Positions 50,818 through 63,048 of a stretch of 64,000 bases of DNA are shown piece after piece (position 1 is the first letter of the stretch; each line of letters begins with the position of its first letter). Location of the stretch: the NCBI GenBank assembly GCA_007922305.1, contig ML677358.1, positions 13,037,343 to 13,101,342 of the forward strand. Reading direction: 5' to 3'. The notes under the pieces are model-generated. The model ran no database searches. It had not been told where the DNA came from and was given only the letters and a program-made list of their open reading frames with translations. This DNA is from Dermatemys mawii (taxonomy: Eukaryota; Chordata; Testudines; Dermatemydidae). Both the position numbers and the translations under genes were made by a program.

Positions 50818-51097
50818 AAGGCTACATCTACACTACAGCTGGGATTGATGCTCTGAGATCAATCCACCAATGGCAGATTTAGTGGGTCTAGTGAAAGGCC
50901 CACAAATTGACCCCTGTACTCTACCCCTGATGAGAAGAGTACGGTAAGTCGACAGGAGAGTTTCTCCCATCAACCCTCCACAGTATAGACCCTGTGGTAA
51001 CTTGACCTGAGGTACGTCGACTCCAGCTATGTTATTCATGAAGCTGGAGTTGCGTAGCTTAGGTTGACTTACCATGGTAGTATAGACATAACCTAAA
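50818..51097 (-). mobile_element. 'Gtctacac' MITE family T1, copy 3
   Basis: Reverse-oriented relative of 25611 and 30498: on the plus strand 'ggctacatctacactacagc' at one end and 'gtagtatagacataacctaa' at the other, with 'aggtacgtcgactccagcta' inside. Intronic. Confidence 0.65.
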
Positions 51098-53039
51098 TAA
51101 TTCATGCTGAAACCAACAGGGAGATGAACCACTAAAACAAATGTTGATAACAGAGGATGGGGTTATAGCAGTAATTCATACAGATGAGTTTACTCAGAGA
51201 GGGTGCCAGTTCAACCAACCACCTTGAAGAACCATGAAAAATATAGACTCATTTGCTGGAAGACTGAAAGCCAGAACCGAGCTGTTTGTCAAGTAATTTT
51301 GAAGACTTCAAAGCAATATATCCAGTCTCTCTCAGGAGCAACACTAAGGGCCTCCTAAATCCCTGCAATAATATGTTAAAGAACAGTCTATTAACCACTC
51401 AGCATCTTGTATTGTTCTGCATTCATTACTGTACAGAACATGCAGACAGCATGATTACACTGGGTGTTCAAACTGAGACTCTTTTCGCTGCTGATGCACA
51501 CATCCCATTAGTGCTAACAGAAGTTACGTGTATAACCAAGAGGAGAATAATGTGTCACTTTTATTTTTCTTTTCTATGTAGCCCTTGTTACAAAAGATGT
51601 TTCTCTTTGGAAAACTGTCTGTAGCAAAATCTAAATTAGAGGCGTTTTGGTCAGAACAAAGTAACGCCGCCGGTCCCTTTTCTCCTCCCTGGGGATTGCG
51701 TGGAAGGGTAGGGTGAAGCAGTAAGTTACTGAAGGCCACAAAGGAGGCAGAGGAGTATCTGGGGACACTATTAGATGGTGGCAGAAAATAAGATGAAGAG
51801 ATGGAGTCTCAAAAAGCTCAGCGTCATTTTGGGGACTTTGATCCATCTCCAGAGCTTAATCCATTTTTAAATACCATCTCCCGACAGCATTAGACACCAA
51901 GAATGTTGCAAAGGGGAAGTGCTTTCTCTCTACAGTGGAAGCTGCTGTGATGTATTTGATGCTTGGCCACAGAGCAGATGACATTTAGTTTTGCTGATGA
52001 TGTGTGGTGGTGGTGTAGCCATGTTGGTCCCAGGATATTTGATGATGATGTAATATTTCTAATAGTTTTCACAGAACTCTGAGCTCATTCTTACCAGTAG
52101 TGAGGTTTCACCCTCTTTCACAATGGGAGAAGACAATGTTGCCACCCTACCACTGAGCTCCATAATATTCAGTGAAGATCTGATAAGGGTCTCTCAAAAT
52201 AAATCAATAAATCCCTGTGGTGGCAATTTAGGAAATAGCCCTTTAAAAATTACTATTACAGCCTGGCTGATTGGGGAACATGTAGCTATAGAGGCACAGA
52301 AATAACCATTTCCTTGGTGATGGTCAGAGTGGCTGACCTCAGTTAATTGACTTATGCTAAAATGAGAAGAGCTGTGAGGCTCAGGGAGGACAGAGAAATA
52401 ATACACAGGGACCAAAAGAGATTAGAAAAATGGGAAGAAAATAAAGTGAAATTCATCTTGGAAAAACACAAGCAAATACAACTGGGAAAAATAACTCCAA
52501 ACACAAATACCCAATGAGAGGGGGAACTGGAGAGCAACAGTGCTCATCTATTTACAGATGAAACAGAAAAGCAAATTAGACATCAGATAAAATTTTCAAA
52601 AGTACCTCAGTGTCCCATTTTGAAGAGTAGCTAAGGTATTTAGAAGTGTAAATGTCACTGAAAGTCAATGTGACTTAGGAGCGGAAGTCCCCCCCCAAAT
52701 GACTTAGGAGCTTAAGTCACCTTGCACGGTCTGCAAGCCTGGGCCCCAGTCCTAACCCAGAAGTCTCCCTAGCAATGAAACACTCCACAGCCTGAGTGCC
52801 GGGAGCCCAAGTCAGCTGGCATGGCCAGCAACTGGTTTTCCTTTAATGTGTAGACATACACCTAGGCACATTTGAAAATTTTACCCAGGTTTTGCAGTGT
52901 GGTATGGCTGAAAACTCCTCCATGACTGCCCCTAGAACAGTGCATTACATTCTGGGCACAATTTTGCAAGAACTATAGTGGCAAAGTGTAAGGAGTGAGG
53001 GACTGGAGGATATTTGAAGAATACTGAACAGTGGCGTAG
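51098..53039. other. ADAMTS2 intron, mostly unrecognised
   Basis: Contains a possible truncated SINE head at about 52011-52035 ('gtgtagccatgttggtccca') and a weak palindromic-MITE relative at about 52700-52870 ('gagcccaagtcagctggcat'). No gene. Confidence 0.4.
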
Positions 53040-53745
53040 TGGGGTGGTTACCCGCTCCAGTCCTGAAAGGGTTAAAAGCCAGCCCATGGAGAGGGCTGGG
53101 ACTGAAAATAAGGGCTAGGCTGATTGGGGAAGCAATCACTGCTGGGCCATGCTCCAGTCAGGCCACACCTGGCCCTCTTCTAAGGGCTCAGGGAGGAGCT
53201 GGATAGAACAGTCTCCCTCCAGCCTTAGAGGGAGATGGGCCTAGCTGCCTGAAGGAGCAAAGGGTACTGAGGGTGGAGCAGTGCTGGAGAAGGGGCAGGC
53301 TGAGCTGGGGAGCTCTGGCAACCTCCCAGGCTGCAACCTGACAGGAGGGCCTGAGAAGGTACTGAGCTGCAGGGAAAGGCAGCAGGTCCAAACCCCCCTT
53401 GCCAATGATGTGTGGCTTTTACACTGCAGTCTGCCCTAGGGAACGGGGGCTTGATGTTGACTGGCAGTAGCCATAGTCTGAGGTGTGGTGGGAATAGGGG
53501 GTTGGGGGATTCCCCATGGAGGGGAGGCCCAGAGAGAGTGTGGGGGTACTGCCAGGAAGCAGCAACCCAGACAGAGGCCCAGGAGGGACACGGGGGCCAG
53601 CGACAGGCGAGACATCGGCCTGCAGAGGATGCTCTGGCTGGAAAAGAGCTAATTCCCAGACAGGCAACAGGAGGTGCTTCAGGGATGAGTCATCGCGCCA
53701 CTGCAGGCGGGCTAAGTGATGACAAATTGGGTGCACACGGTCACA
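53040..53745 (+). repeat. Probable LTR-retroelement leader or LTR remnant
   Basis: GC-richer purine-rich block ('gaaagggttaaaagccagcc', 'caggctgagctggggagctc', 'tgactggcagtagccatagt') resembling LTR and leader regions of reptile endogenous LTR elements. No coding domain or paired LTR was found. ORFs of ~110 codons are unsupported. Intronic. Confidence 0.4.
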
Positions 53746-54010
53746 GTCTATAAGTATTTAACGGATGCATAAACCAAGTCAAGGAGATATTATTTACTGT
53801 GGTACATGTAGGTACAATTGGGATAAACTAAATATAAATGTAGAGTGAAAAATGCCCTGAGATTGAGATGTGCTAGGCAGTGGAAGAGTTCCACAAGGGA
53901 GCTGATGGAAATATCATTACTAGGAACCATTTAAAGTTTGCACAAAGCACTAGAAAAGGTGGCATAGGGAATAACCCTGCATTGACCAGGAGATAGACTG
54001 ACGACCTCAT
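53746..54010 (+). repeat. CR1/L3-like LINE 3' fragment
   Basis: 'tctataagtatttaacggat', 'aaatgtagagtgaaaaatgc', 'gtggaagagttccacaaggg' and 'aggaaccatttaaagtttgc' follow the order of the 3' part of CR1-like LINEs. No intact frame. Confidence 0.5.
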
Positions 54011-55550
54011 ACGTCTCTTGTGTTTTTAACCTCTGATTTTATGAAATTACACAGTAGAGGAGTAAGGCAACAATCCTTGGAGCACAAGATCATTTATAGG
54101 AAGAGGATCTCTAGGACTATTGAGTTGCGATGATCCTCCATTAGTTGGGAGGGAGCAGCAGCTTACAATTTTATTCTTTCAGCCTCAGTGCTAAGGAGAC
54201 CAATGAAAATCTGCCTCGCCTATGAATGAGGAGGAGGTCAGGCTGGAAGCGACCATCTGAAAGTGGGGAAGGTTGAGAGGAAAATATTCTGTGGGGAAAG
54301 GCTGAAAATGTTGGTTGAATCCAAGCCCCATTTAGGATTAAAGCCGCATTCTAGGTGAGATCAAAGTTACTAGTTTAATCAGAAAGGGGCTTAAACCAAA
54401 ACCCTGGATCAGGGAATATGCAAACATTGGGAGTTTAGAACCAAGATCCTGATATGAATTTTGTAGCTGGCTAATATGTCTATAATGGGCTGAGCCAAAA
54501 CTCTAGATTCTGAAATTTGGGGTCTTTGAAATCCATATCTGAATTTTGTCGCTCATGTGACCATGTAATTTAATTTTACTTTTATTTATAGTTTACTACC
54601 CAGAAAAGAGCTTATAACTGAATAATAGACAATTGTAGCTTTACGCAGAGAGTTCTAATTATGATCATTAAGTCATTGCTGGTAAATAAACTTGTTAAAC
54701 CCTGATCTTTGTTGTGTTGATGGGGCACAGTTATTTGGCTTCTCCTTCTCTAATGTTTGCCTTTGGAAGGGAATTACAAAATATTGGCTGGTATTGTCTA
54801 GTTATTCATCACATGCACTGGAATCTAGACTTGGTTGCCAGAGATAAAAGCTGTAGATCAACTTACTCCTTACTTGTTGCGGTAGCAACAGGGGAAATAT
54901 GAGAGTCCTACATGTGACAGGGTTAACTTGCTGCCAGTCAAAAAAGCACCTGTAAAATGTGAATAAATACATCCATAATAATTGACTAAATATAACAACA
55001 ATATGGAAGCACAAATAATAATCTCTTAAAATGCTGTCCTGGGATATCCATGGAAATCAACATAAATGTTTCAGCAAAAACTTGCATGAGCCAAATCATT
55101 CCCCTTCCTGACCTTTGCAGCTTAAAAATATATGAGTTTTATTAATGTTTGTATTAGAAATGTATGACATTTGTTCTCTTAAACAAAACTCTATATGCTT
55201 GCTTTCCTATAGTTAAATTCCCACTGTAAAATCAATTTATATGACTTCACTTCTGGTCGAATACAGGTGTCTGGATCAAGACAGGGGTATTTTTCTGACC
55301 CACCCTATCTCAGAATCAGCATTCCCAGAAATAGTGTTTCTGCAAGCAACACTTTAGCAATGACATTGTGTCATTGCATAACATTATCTAGGCAATGATG
55401 TCATATGATGGTGAAGGGCATCTAATCTAAAACAGCCATGTGTCAAGGTAGGAAAGTATATGGGGATAGCTGAAAGCACTTCAAGCCAGTTGACCATTAG
55501 CATTAACTGGACATGGGCTATGACCAATTCTAAGGGACAGCAACGCTTAC
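54011..55550 (-). other. ADAMTS2 intron, donor side
   Basis: No repeat or gene recognised in this 1.5 kb stretch. It ends at the GTAAGC donor next to 55551. Confidence 0.6.
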
Positions 55551-55683
55551 ATTGGTTGGGAACATTCCTGCAGATTGCACACTCTGCGAATAGGCTTTGG
55601 CTTTTGGATCGTCTCGCAGTATCGCCGATGAACCATCTTGTTGTCTGTCCTCCTCCGGCAACCGTATTTCGTGAACTGGTAAC
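55551..55683 (-). CDS. ADAMTS2: ADAMTS2 exon: second TSP1 repeat, main part
   Basis: 133 bp, acceptor ATCTTTCTTAAG, entered in phase 1, left at CCAAT|GTAAGC in phase 2. It encodes (G)[36 protein letters not shown] and LQECSQP. It completes the TSP1 module opened by [10 protein letters not shown] in the preceding exon. Longer ORFs over this stretch on the same strand are in the wrong frame. Confidence 0.95.
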
Positions 55684-55904
55684 CTTAAGAAAGATACTTC
55701 TTTTATCTTCAGCATTTACAATATTTACATACAACTCAGCTTGTACTTGTCCACAAAGTGGCTAATGATGTATTTTGAATGGTAGGTGACCATTCTACAG
55801 GACTGTAGATTGCACCTGGTTAGCATTTACCCTGTTCATTACAAGCAGCATCCAGAACTACCAGTCCTCTTTGTCTTCTCACAACAAAGCTATAATCACA
55901 ATAA

Positions 55905-56522
55905 ATAACTGATTCTTCTGGAAGTGTGCAGAGAAGAACAACAAAAATAATTATGGGTATGGAACTGGTTCCATATGACAAGAGGTTAAAAGGACATGGA
56001 CTGTTCAGATTAGAAAAGAGGAGACTAAGGGAGGATATAGATAGATGTCTATAAAATCATGAATGGTATGGAGAAAATGAATAGGGAAGTGTTATTTATC
56101 CCTTCACATAACACAAGAACTAGGCATCTTCCAATGAAATTAATAAGCAGAAGGTTTAAAACCAACATAAAGAAGTATTTCTTCATGCAAGACACAGTCA
56201 ACCTGTGGAACTCATTGCCAAGGGATGTTGTGAAGGCCAGAAGTATAATCAAGTACAAACAGAGTTTGATAAGCTCATGGAGGATAAGTCTATAATTGGC
56301 TATTAGCCAAGACTGTCAAGGTCTCAATCCTATGCTCTGGGAGTCCCTAAAACCACAAATTCCAGAAGCTGGGATTGGATGACAGGGGATGATCACCTGA
56401 TAAATTGCCCCGTTCTGTTAATTCCCTCTGAAGCATCTGCCATTGGCAACTGTCAAGAGACAGGATACTGGGCTAGATAGACCTTTCGTCTGACCCAGTA
56501 TGACTGTTTTTGTGTTCTTAAA
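55905..56522 (+). repeat. CR1 LINE 3' part, with ORF2 C-terminal remnant
   Basis: The longest LINE copy in the window. A frame at 56059-56295 still reads MNGMEKMNREVLFI and NLWNSLPRDVVKARS, the known C-terminal end of CR1-type ORF2 downstream of the reverse transcriptase. It runs into the conserved 3' end ('ggatactgggctagatagac', 'ctgacccagtatgactgttt'). It is 5'-truncated and lies opposite to ADAMTS2 within an intron. Confidence 0.85.
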
Positions 56523-56837
56523 GGGGCATCTCTTGACATTACAAGGGTCAATGTTTCATAGTGTCCTCTAAATTTGCACACCTAGAAGAGCAGCCACATG
56601 GCACAGCAGCTGAAACCTCCTATCTCCAGGCAGCACTGTCACCAGCATTAATCAGGATCAGGGTCTAGTGCTCTCTGATCCCTAAACTGGAGGCTAAGAT
56701 CACTGGACACAAAGGATTCAGAATTCATCTGCCAATGGGTGTGATTTGTGTTATGTACTTTGCTAGTATTTATCAGCACAAAGTCAACTGGTATATAATA
56801 GGTACAATTTCTCAGTAACAGACAGGGACAAAGACAG

Positions 56838-56970
56838 AAATGGTCATACCAGATGCGACCAAAGGTCCATCTCAGCCAGATATCCTGTCTCTAGGAGCAG
56901 TAAGGGATGCTCCAGACAGTTTTGGACACTGGACAGATATGGGATAAGCTGCTCAAAGAGGAAGCTTGTT
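56838..56970 (-). repeat. CR1 LINE 3' end, antisense
   Basis: 'atggtcataccagatgcgac', 'caaaggtccatctcagccag' and 'atatcctgtctctaggagca' are the complement of the CR1 3' end. Faces the larger CR1 copy at 55905, so the two can form an inverted pair. Confidence 0.7.
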
Positions 56971-57224
56971 CCTAACCCTATGCTTCTGTTCAACTTGTAT
57001 CCTGAAGCACAGTGGTTAATATTTGTTACACATTTTTTCCAGTCTGATGCAGATATGGATGTTCTTAGTCTTTATTTGTTTAATCCTTTATTTAAATAAA
57101 ATCCTGCTAAGCTCTTGGCTTTATTACTATCTTGTGGCAATTAATTCCACAGATTAATTGTGTTGTGTAAAAAATAAAAAAGGCATTTACTTTCATCAGT
57201 TTTAAATGTGTTCATTTTTTTTAC

Positions 57225-57384
57225 CTCCTCCACAGGGTTTTGAACACTGGGACCATTTTTTTAAAGCCCATTCATATGTTACTGAATCATCTTCCAAAAC
57301 ATTGTTGTTATCTACATTTAAGGAGTCTTCATGGATCATGTATTTGTAAGTCAAAGAAATCTTGGCACCACCATGAGGAATCAC
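57225..57384 (-). CDS. ADAMTS2: ADAMTS2 exon: end of spacer, start of second TSP1 repeat
   Basis: 160 bp, acceptor TTGCTGACTAG, phase 0 in and phase 1 out (GGAG|GTAAAA). It encodes [39 protein letters not shown] and [14 protein letters not shown]. The first part closes the cysteine-free spacer, and the tryptophan-led CSKPCG opens TSP1-2. The '[12 protein letters not shown]' stretch is the same in mammalian ADAMTS2, as I recall it. Confidence 0.96.
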
Positions 57385-58604
57385 CTAGTCAGCAACCAAG
57401 ACAAAAATAAAACCTTTAAAAAGCTTATATCAATCTTACAGTGACAATCATGACACAGATATAAAAACATTCCCCAAGAGATTGGAATGTTTTAACCCCA
57501 TTAGAGCTGTTCTTGCTGTTAAGTATCTCTTTATCCTTGGGACATAGGGATTCTTATACTGCACATTTAAATAGGCTGTCACTGCTTTGGATTGATTTTT
57601 CTTGCCAGTGTTGCATTGACTTTAAAACACTACATTTTTCCATATCCTATTCTAAAAGAGAGAAAACATTAGGTTACAATGGTAATGGTGACTCTGCTAA
57701 AAACAAAGATTAATTAAAATACAAAGATTAACTAAAACAGGTAGAAAAATTTGTAATAACCTCTGCAATAAACACAGGCTTTCTTATGATGGTCTTGCAA
57801 GCTCTGTGAATAATAAACTCATTACCTAACCAAGGAATGGAGCTTCCACATAAAAAATGACTTAGAGCCAGCTTCTGCTGTAGTACTGAAGCCCATGGGA
57901 CCATTCACGGAACACGATGCTATTCCACATGAGTAAAGGTACTGAAATCTGGCCCTTAGAGAATGTAATTTTTATTCTTCCAGCAGGTTAGATTTTCAAC
58001 CGGTGTAGATCAGCAGAGCTCCACTGACTTCAGTGAGCCTCTATCAGAGACCCACCAGTGGAGGGTGTGGCCCACAGTATTTTACACGGCATTTACTGTT
58101 TTATGATATACAGTATAGTGAGAAGAGTTTGAAAGACTTGTGAATTACAATTCTTATGTGGACTAAACTACCTGAGATCCCATTAAATGATCCTCTATGC
58201 AAAAGGATCCTGTCTCAGACATTTTCAAAAAGTGGGTGTAGATGTTGTTAAAGGGCAATGTACATCAGACTGTGGTGTGCTACGTTCATTTTTTTCTTAA
58301 TGTTCACATCACAGCAGTGATTGGTAAGTTGGATATCCATTAGCTAGTGATGATTTCTGGGCCATCCACAGGAAATAATCAGAAAGGTTCGATGCTTGAC
58401 ATACAACCCTGGAGTCACTGTTAAACACATTTCCAGTAAGTGGTAATGAGTAAGTCAGAAAGGGATTAAAAGACATCACTTTTATACTTAAAGCAGATGA
58501 CTTAATGTGTTTCACAAAAGGAACCTATAATATACTATAAAACATTATGACTCAATGTAACCCAGACACTATCTTCCACAGAAGATGGTTTTCAAGTGAC
58601 TTAC
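57385..58604 (-). other. ADAMTS2 intron
   Basis: A 1.2 kb intron, GTAAGT donor, CTGACTAG acceptor. Nothing else recognised. Confidence 0.7.
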
Positions 58605-58768
58605 CAGAATGACTATTCCATTGCGCAAAGGCCCCATGGTCTGCACTGTTTCTCTACCATCATCATTCCGGTATTCCCATTCCAGACCCATGTCAACAAA
58701 TACTTTAGAATCCGGTACATAGTTATCTTCATTTAAAACGAATTTCCCTGTTTCTCGATTCTTAATTG
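58605..58768 (-). CDS. ADAMTS2: ADAMTS2 exon: spacer domain
   Basis: 164 bp, acceptor GTTATTTCTAG, phase 1 in, phase 0 out (ATTCTG|GTAAGT). It encodes (A)[36 protein letters not shown] and [18 protein letters not shown]. This is the middle of the spacer, which in ADAMTS proteins helps recognise substrate and matrix. Confidence 0.95.
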
Positions 58769-61145
58769 CTAGAAATAACATAACAAGTATAAATACTTGG
58801 GGTTTTCATCTCATTTCTAATATTTTTTTCAGTGGAAGGCTAGATGAGAGAGCTCCAAGCATACCAGTGTATGTTCTTCCCCAGTTCTCTCACTGGTTTG
58901 AGAGAGAATTTTTTAGGCATTTTGCTTTACCTCATTTTGTTTTCTCACTCTGATACACAGATGTCTGTGGATTTATTTTTGGCCCTTTTTTCTCCAGTTA
59001 CATTTCCAGGATACACCCCTGTGATCGGAACCCATTCCTTCTCCAGTTCAGCTGTAATTTCTGTCTTATCTTCTACTCTTAGAAACTGGAGTGGTCTTTG
59101 TTTTACTGCTCTCCCTGGCAAATGTGTAAATCTGACTCATGTGCTCCTCAGCACCATCAGGCTTTCCCCCACCTCATAATTTAAACAAATCAACAACCAT
59201 AGGCCAAGATTTTCAGAAGTGGCTAGTAAATTTGGAGGAGTCTATTTCAGGTGCTCATTTTGAAACATCTTAATAGGGCTTGATCTTCAGAAAGCACTGT
59301 GTACTCATCCCCTAAAAATCAGGCCTCTTTAAGATGTAACTAGTTGGGCTTCAAAAACCGAGGCATCCCCAGGCACCAGTCATTTTTCAAAATGTAGTCC
59401 TCTGTCAATTTATGCACCAGCAGTCTGGTTCCCTATATAGACCCCGCCCTTCCCAAAATGTTTCCAAATGCCTAACGAATGTAAATTATTCCTCTTTGCT
59501 CCATAGACTGATCCATACATTGAAACCCTAAGGTTTCAATGGAGCATGGAATTGGAAGCATTTCAGAGAAAACTAAAAGGGAAAGTCTTGACACAAGACT
59601 TTTTCTAGGAAACTAAATCCAGCTCCCAGACATCTCTTACAACCCTCCACACCCTTAAAATACGGGAACCATCGTGTATCCCAGCAATTCCTAGGTGTTT
59701 ATCTAGATGTCCATCACCAAGTGGACCTCATGGCACCATGTACTGATTCCTATCACTGCAGCCTGTCTGCATTTCACATCTCTATCCCCGTCCTCTGGAG
59801 TAACTTCTTTGTTGCGGTAGCAATGATCAACCTCCTCCATCTGTTAGAATGTGGATTCTATCTAAGGGAGTCTTTCCTCCATTCCACATTGTTCCCCCTC
59901 TTGATGAAACCATCTTTCCCAAGTGGAGGATAAGGGGAACCGGTTCTGAGTTGGGCCTGTTCTACAATATCCCTATATCCTGCTTCTATCAACAATTCAG
60001 TCTCTTTTTTCCTCAAGTCCAGCAATCACGGCTGAAGCTGCTGCACTTGGATTCAGAGTCATGAACTGCTTATGCAGGAAAGCGGTGATATGTTCTTCAG
60101 CCTGGGCAGTAAAATGGGTAACACTACACATTGGTTTATCTGTTGCTGCTCTTCTAACCCCTCATTTATACTGGGGATAAAGGAAGTGGCTTATGTGCCA
60201 TGGTACTTGGTGACCTAAGTTTTGTGCTGAAGTTAGAAGATAAAGTGTTTCTTTAGTCACTATACACATTTTAATCCACTCCATTCACTAACAGCAGATT
60301 GAGCAGCTTATTCCTCTCAGGAATGACCCACCCCCAACCCCCACCTCCATGTCCACTCTCTCTTGGGCTGACTCTCGCAGAGCCTTGCTCAATCTAGTGT
60401 CCTAAAGTATAATTATATTAGCAGTGTGTACAGGCTTGTGAAGAAGTAGCAGGTTGAGGGCAATGGGTGGTCATACTAAAGCAACTCATTTACCCCAAGT
60501 GAAGAATGAGCCCAGTGTGATTCCTGAATTGGTCACCATTCTGATCTGCCGGTGGGCAATGAATGGCATTTTTAAGGAGGTATTTACTACAGAGAAGCTT
60601 GAATGATTCATAGCAGAATTAGCAAGCCATTTGCTGTGAATCCACTTCTAATTAACAACCTATTAGACACTGTTTCTCACTGATTGCACAGTAAGGAGAG
60701 AATTTCAATTACTGTCTAAATTTTGTGATTGATCAGACATCCTAGCATAATTACTATTACCAATGGTGCAGAATTTGATACAGAGAGAGTGCAGTGCTAT
60801 GCTTTGGAGTATAGCTAGGAAGTAGCTGAATACAGGATGCATATTGTGCATTATACACGTGAAGACAATGCATATGCTATCACACCCACTAATGAAATTC
60901 ATCACCCCATATAGCAGCAGACACACACTGATTCTGGGATCATCCCGTGAAGGTGCTAAGTAATAAAACATGAGGGAATTAGGATCCAATTTTCTAAAAT
61001 GTTTCCTAATTTGTGCATGTAAAGGGAGAAAGGTTCTTATGCGTCGACCGACGCACAAAGGCATTACAAGCTTGGGGTGGGAGACAGGGGAGGGGAAGAA
61101 GCAAACTAAACCTGTACAGAAAATATATCACAAATGAACACTCAC
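58769..61145 (-). other. ADAMTS2 intron
   Basis: A 2.4 kb intron, GTGAGT donor. Some old-repeat phrasing at about 59190-59420 ('gccaagattttcagaagtgg'), otherwise nothing recognised. Confidence 0.65.
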
Positions 61146-61226
61146 CAAGATTATGAATGGTGGCATCTGTTTCTTGTACAAGCAAGTGCCTTGCACCAGC
61201 AGGAATTTCAAACATCTTAATGTACC
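61146..61226 (-). CDS. ADAMTS2: ADAMTS2 exon: start of spacer domain
   Basis: Only 81 bp, phase 1 on both sides. It encodes (G)[26 protein letters not shown](A), the well-conserved opening of the ADAMTS spacer. The acceptor is T-rich but ends TTTCAATAAAG, so an AATAAA hexamer overlaps the splice site. The donor is G|GTGAGTG. Confidence 0.95.
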
Positions 61227-61924
61227 CTTTATTGAAATATTAAAAAAAAAACCCAATAACTGGTCAATATGATAAAAACAGGGCAAGTCTCTTTTACAGT
61301 ATATAAATGGATTTATTTTACAAAACTCAGGATGTTTTAAAGCAAGCTGGGCATAAGCAATTATGCTATTCCTATCTCTCTATCAGGTAATGAGAGAGGA
61401 AAGAGAGAGTGACCTCTGGGTTAACGAAAACAGCTTGAATGTCATCAGCAAACTCATGCCACTTCAGACCAAAATGGCTCCTTATCTCCCCAAGTGACCA
61501 TACACAATATAGAAGAGGAGGACATACAGGCTTCAGATTGTAATGACTGGAGATAAGATACTGTCATAGCATTCCATGGAATCAGATTCAATAGATGAGC
61601 TACATTAGTCTGCAGAGATATCTGCAACACAAATCGGTCTATAAGTCTCTTAGGAGGGGAACCATTAATACCACTTCCCTGTGCCAACCGTGGCAGGCAT
61701 AAGCCCTGATCTTAGCATAGACGGATGATGACCTGCAAAAGGTCTTCACATACTTCCAAACTCCACACCCATCTCAAAGATAAAGCCCTGACAGCGTCTG
61801 CTGGACTAGCTAAGCCTAGACTACCTACAATTGACATGTGTTTTTCATAGTAGCAAAGAGATGAACAAACAAGAGAACTCACTGAAATCATTCACCCAGA
61901 ACAATACATCTTGAATGAACTGAC
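61227..61924 (-). other. ADAMTS2 intron
   Basis: A 0.7 kb intron with donor GTCAGT. A purine-rich run lies at 61390-61410. Nothing else recognised. Confidence 0.7.
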
Positions 61925-62048
61925 CTGGTTTCTTTGGTGTCCTGGAGAACGTTCCTTTCACCACCTTGCAGTGAGAGTTATCTCCACCACAGACACCACA
62001 CTTATCCTCTTGCTTAGAGGAACCTATTACCCTGTCACATCCAACTTT
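61925..62048 (-). CDS. ADAMTS2: ADAMTS2 exon: cysteine-rich domain, second part
   Basis: 124 bp, acceptor CTGCTCACAG, phase 0 in, phase 1 out (CCAG|GTCAGT). It encodes [41 protein letters not shown]. The [11 protein letters not shown] motif is the hallmark of the ADAMTS cysteine-rich domain. Confidence 0.97.
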
Positions 62049-62885
62049 CTGTGAGCAGAGAGGAAAGACAATGATACTTGTTCATCCAAACTTTATCTCA
62101 AGCGATCCTTGGATTCAGATATCAAAAATAGGTTTTAATGCTAGCTAAAAAAGTATAGTACTTCCCTAAAGTGCACATAGGTTTTTAAAAACACACATTT
62201 CCAGTCATCACAATAATTGTAGCTTAGGTAAATATATTTTGTGATTCATTAGGGTCCTGGTTCAGGAAAGCATCACTATTAACTCAGGAGGCTTTAGCCT
62301 GTGCTTAGCTTTAAATAGATGCTCAAGTTCCACTGGGATTTAAGCACCTGCTTAAAGTTAAACACCTGCAGAAGTGCTTTGTTGAATCAGGGCTATAATC
62401 CCATTCCAAACTGTAATTTAAAATACTGATGAATTATAGCTGGTCCTGATTTATACAAATTGTTGGTGATTATAGCCAGATCAGACAGATACAGCATACA
62501 CATCAGATACCTTTTAACACCACTTTCTTCAAAAGTTGCTGTACGTTCGTATTTCACTATATATTCCCTCGCCATCAAGCCTTATGTAGCATAAACTTCA
62601 CTGAAAACTAATGCTCACGGTTATTTTGAAAGAACACTGCATATACTACTGTTTGTTTAGGTAGATGATGCTGGAATCGATTCCCATGCAAAGTGATGGC
62701 AACTGCAAATATCACGCACAATATTGTGACAGTAATTGTAATGAAAACTCTCCATTGCTCAAAGCAATATGGCACTCACTTATTCATTCTTGGAGAAGAA
62801 CATTCAAGTGACTGTTTTGATAGTTTTTGCATCAGCTAGTCTTGAAAAACATTAAAAGCGAAGCATCAGGAGTAATGCTACTTAC
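62049..62885 (-). other. ADAMTS2 intron
   Basis: A 0.84 kb intron (GTAAGT donor). A stretch near 62250-62390 ('gatgctcaagttccactggg', 'tttgttgaatcagggct') resembles old reptile repeats. No gene. Confidence 0.65.
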
Positions 62886-63019
62886 CAAACAATCCCCTCG
62901 CACACAGATGCTATACAAATCTTTATATGAGCAGCGGGTTCCATCGTGTACCATTCGTTTCATGTAAACTACGTCACTGGTCTCCTTGGACTCACAGTAC
63001 AAGTGGCACCTTTCTTTAG
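62886..63019 (-). CDS. ADAMTS2: ADAMTS2 exon: cysteine-rich domain, first part
   Basis: 134 bp, acceptor TTTTGTCTTCTAG, phase 1 in, phase 0 out. It encodes (A)[44 protein letters not shown]. Placing the border at CTAG rather than at the nearer AAAG gives the phase and the 'AKERCHLYC' wording found in mammalian ADAMTS2. It is the most 5' exon in the window; the signal peptide, propeptide, metalloprotease, disintegrin and first TSP1 exons must lie beyond 64 kb. Confidence 0.95.
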
Positions 63020-63048
63020 CTAGAAGACAAAATGCCCCATGTTTTATT

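Larger units (their letters stand above)
55684..57224 (-). other. ADAMTS2 intron with CR1 insertions
   Basis: A 1.5 kb intron (GTAAAA donor) largely occupied by the CR1 fragments at 55905-56522 and 56838-56970. Confidence 0.7.

Noticed and set aside
55384..55765. 101- and 116-codon ORFs
   Set aside because: They overlap the real ADAMTS2 exon 55551-55683 but in other frames; only the frame giving [14 protein letters not shown] has a match and correct splice borders.
40608..63019. ADAMTS3 or ADAMTS14 instead of ADAMTS2
   Set aside because: The body exons are similar in all three, but the linker exon (NVSDPSKK...QWLSRP) and the C-terminal tail (NATEDHPE, NQRIQELI) are those of ADAMTS2.
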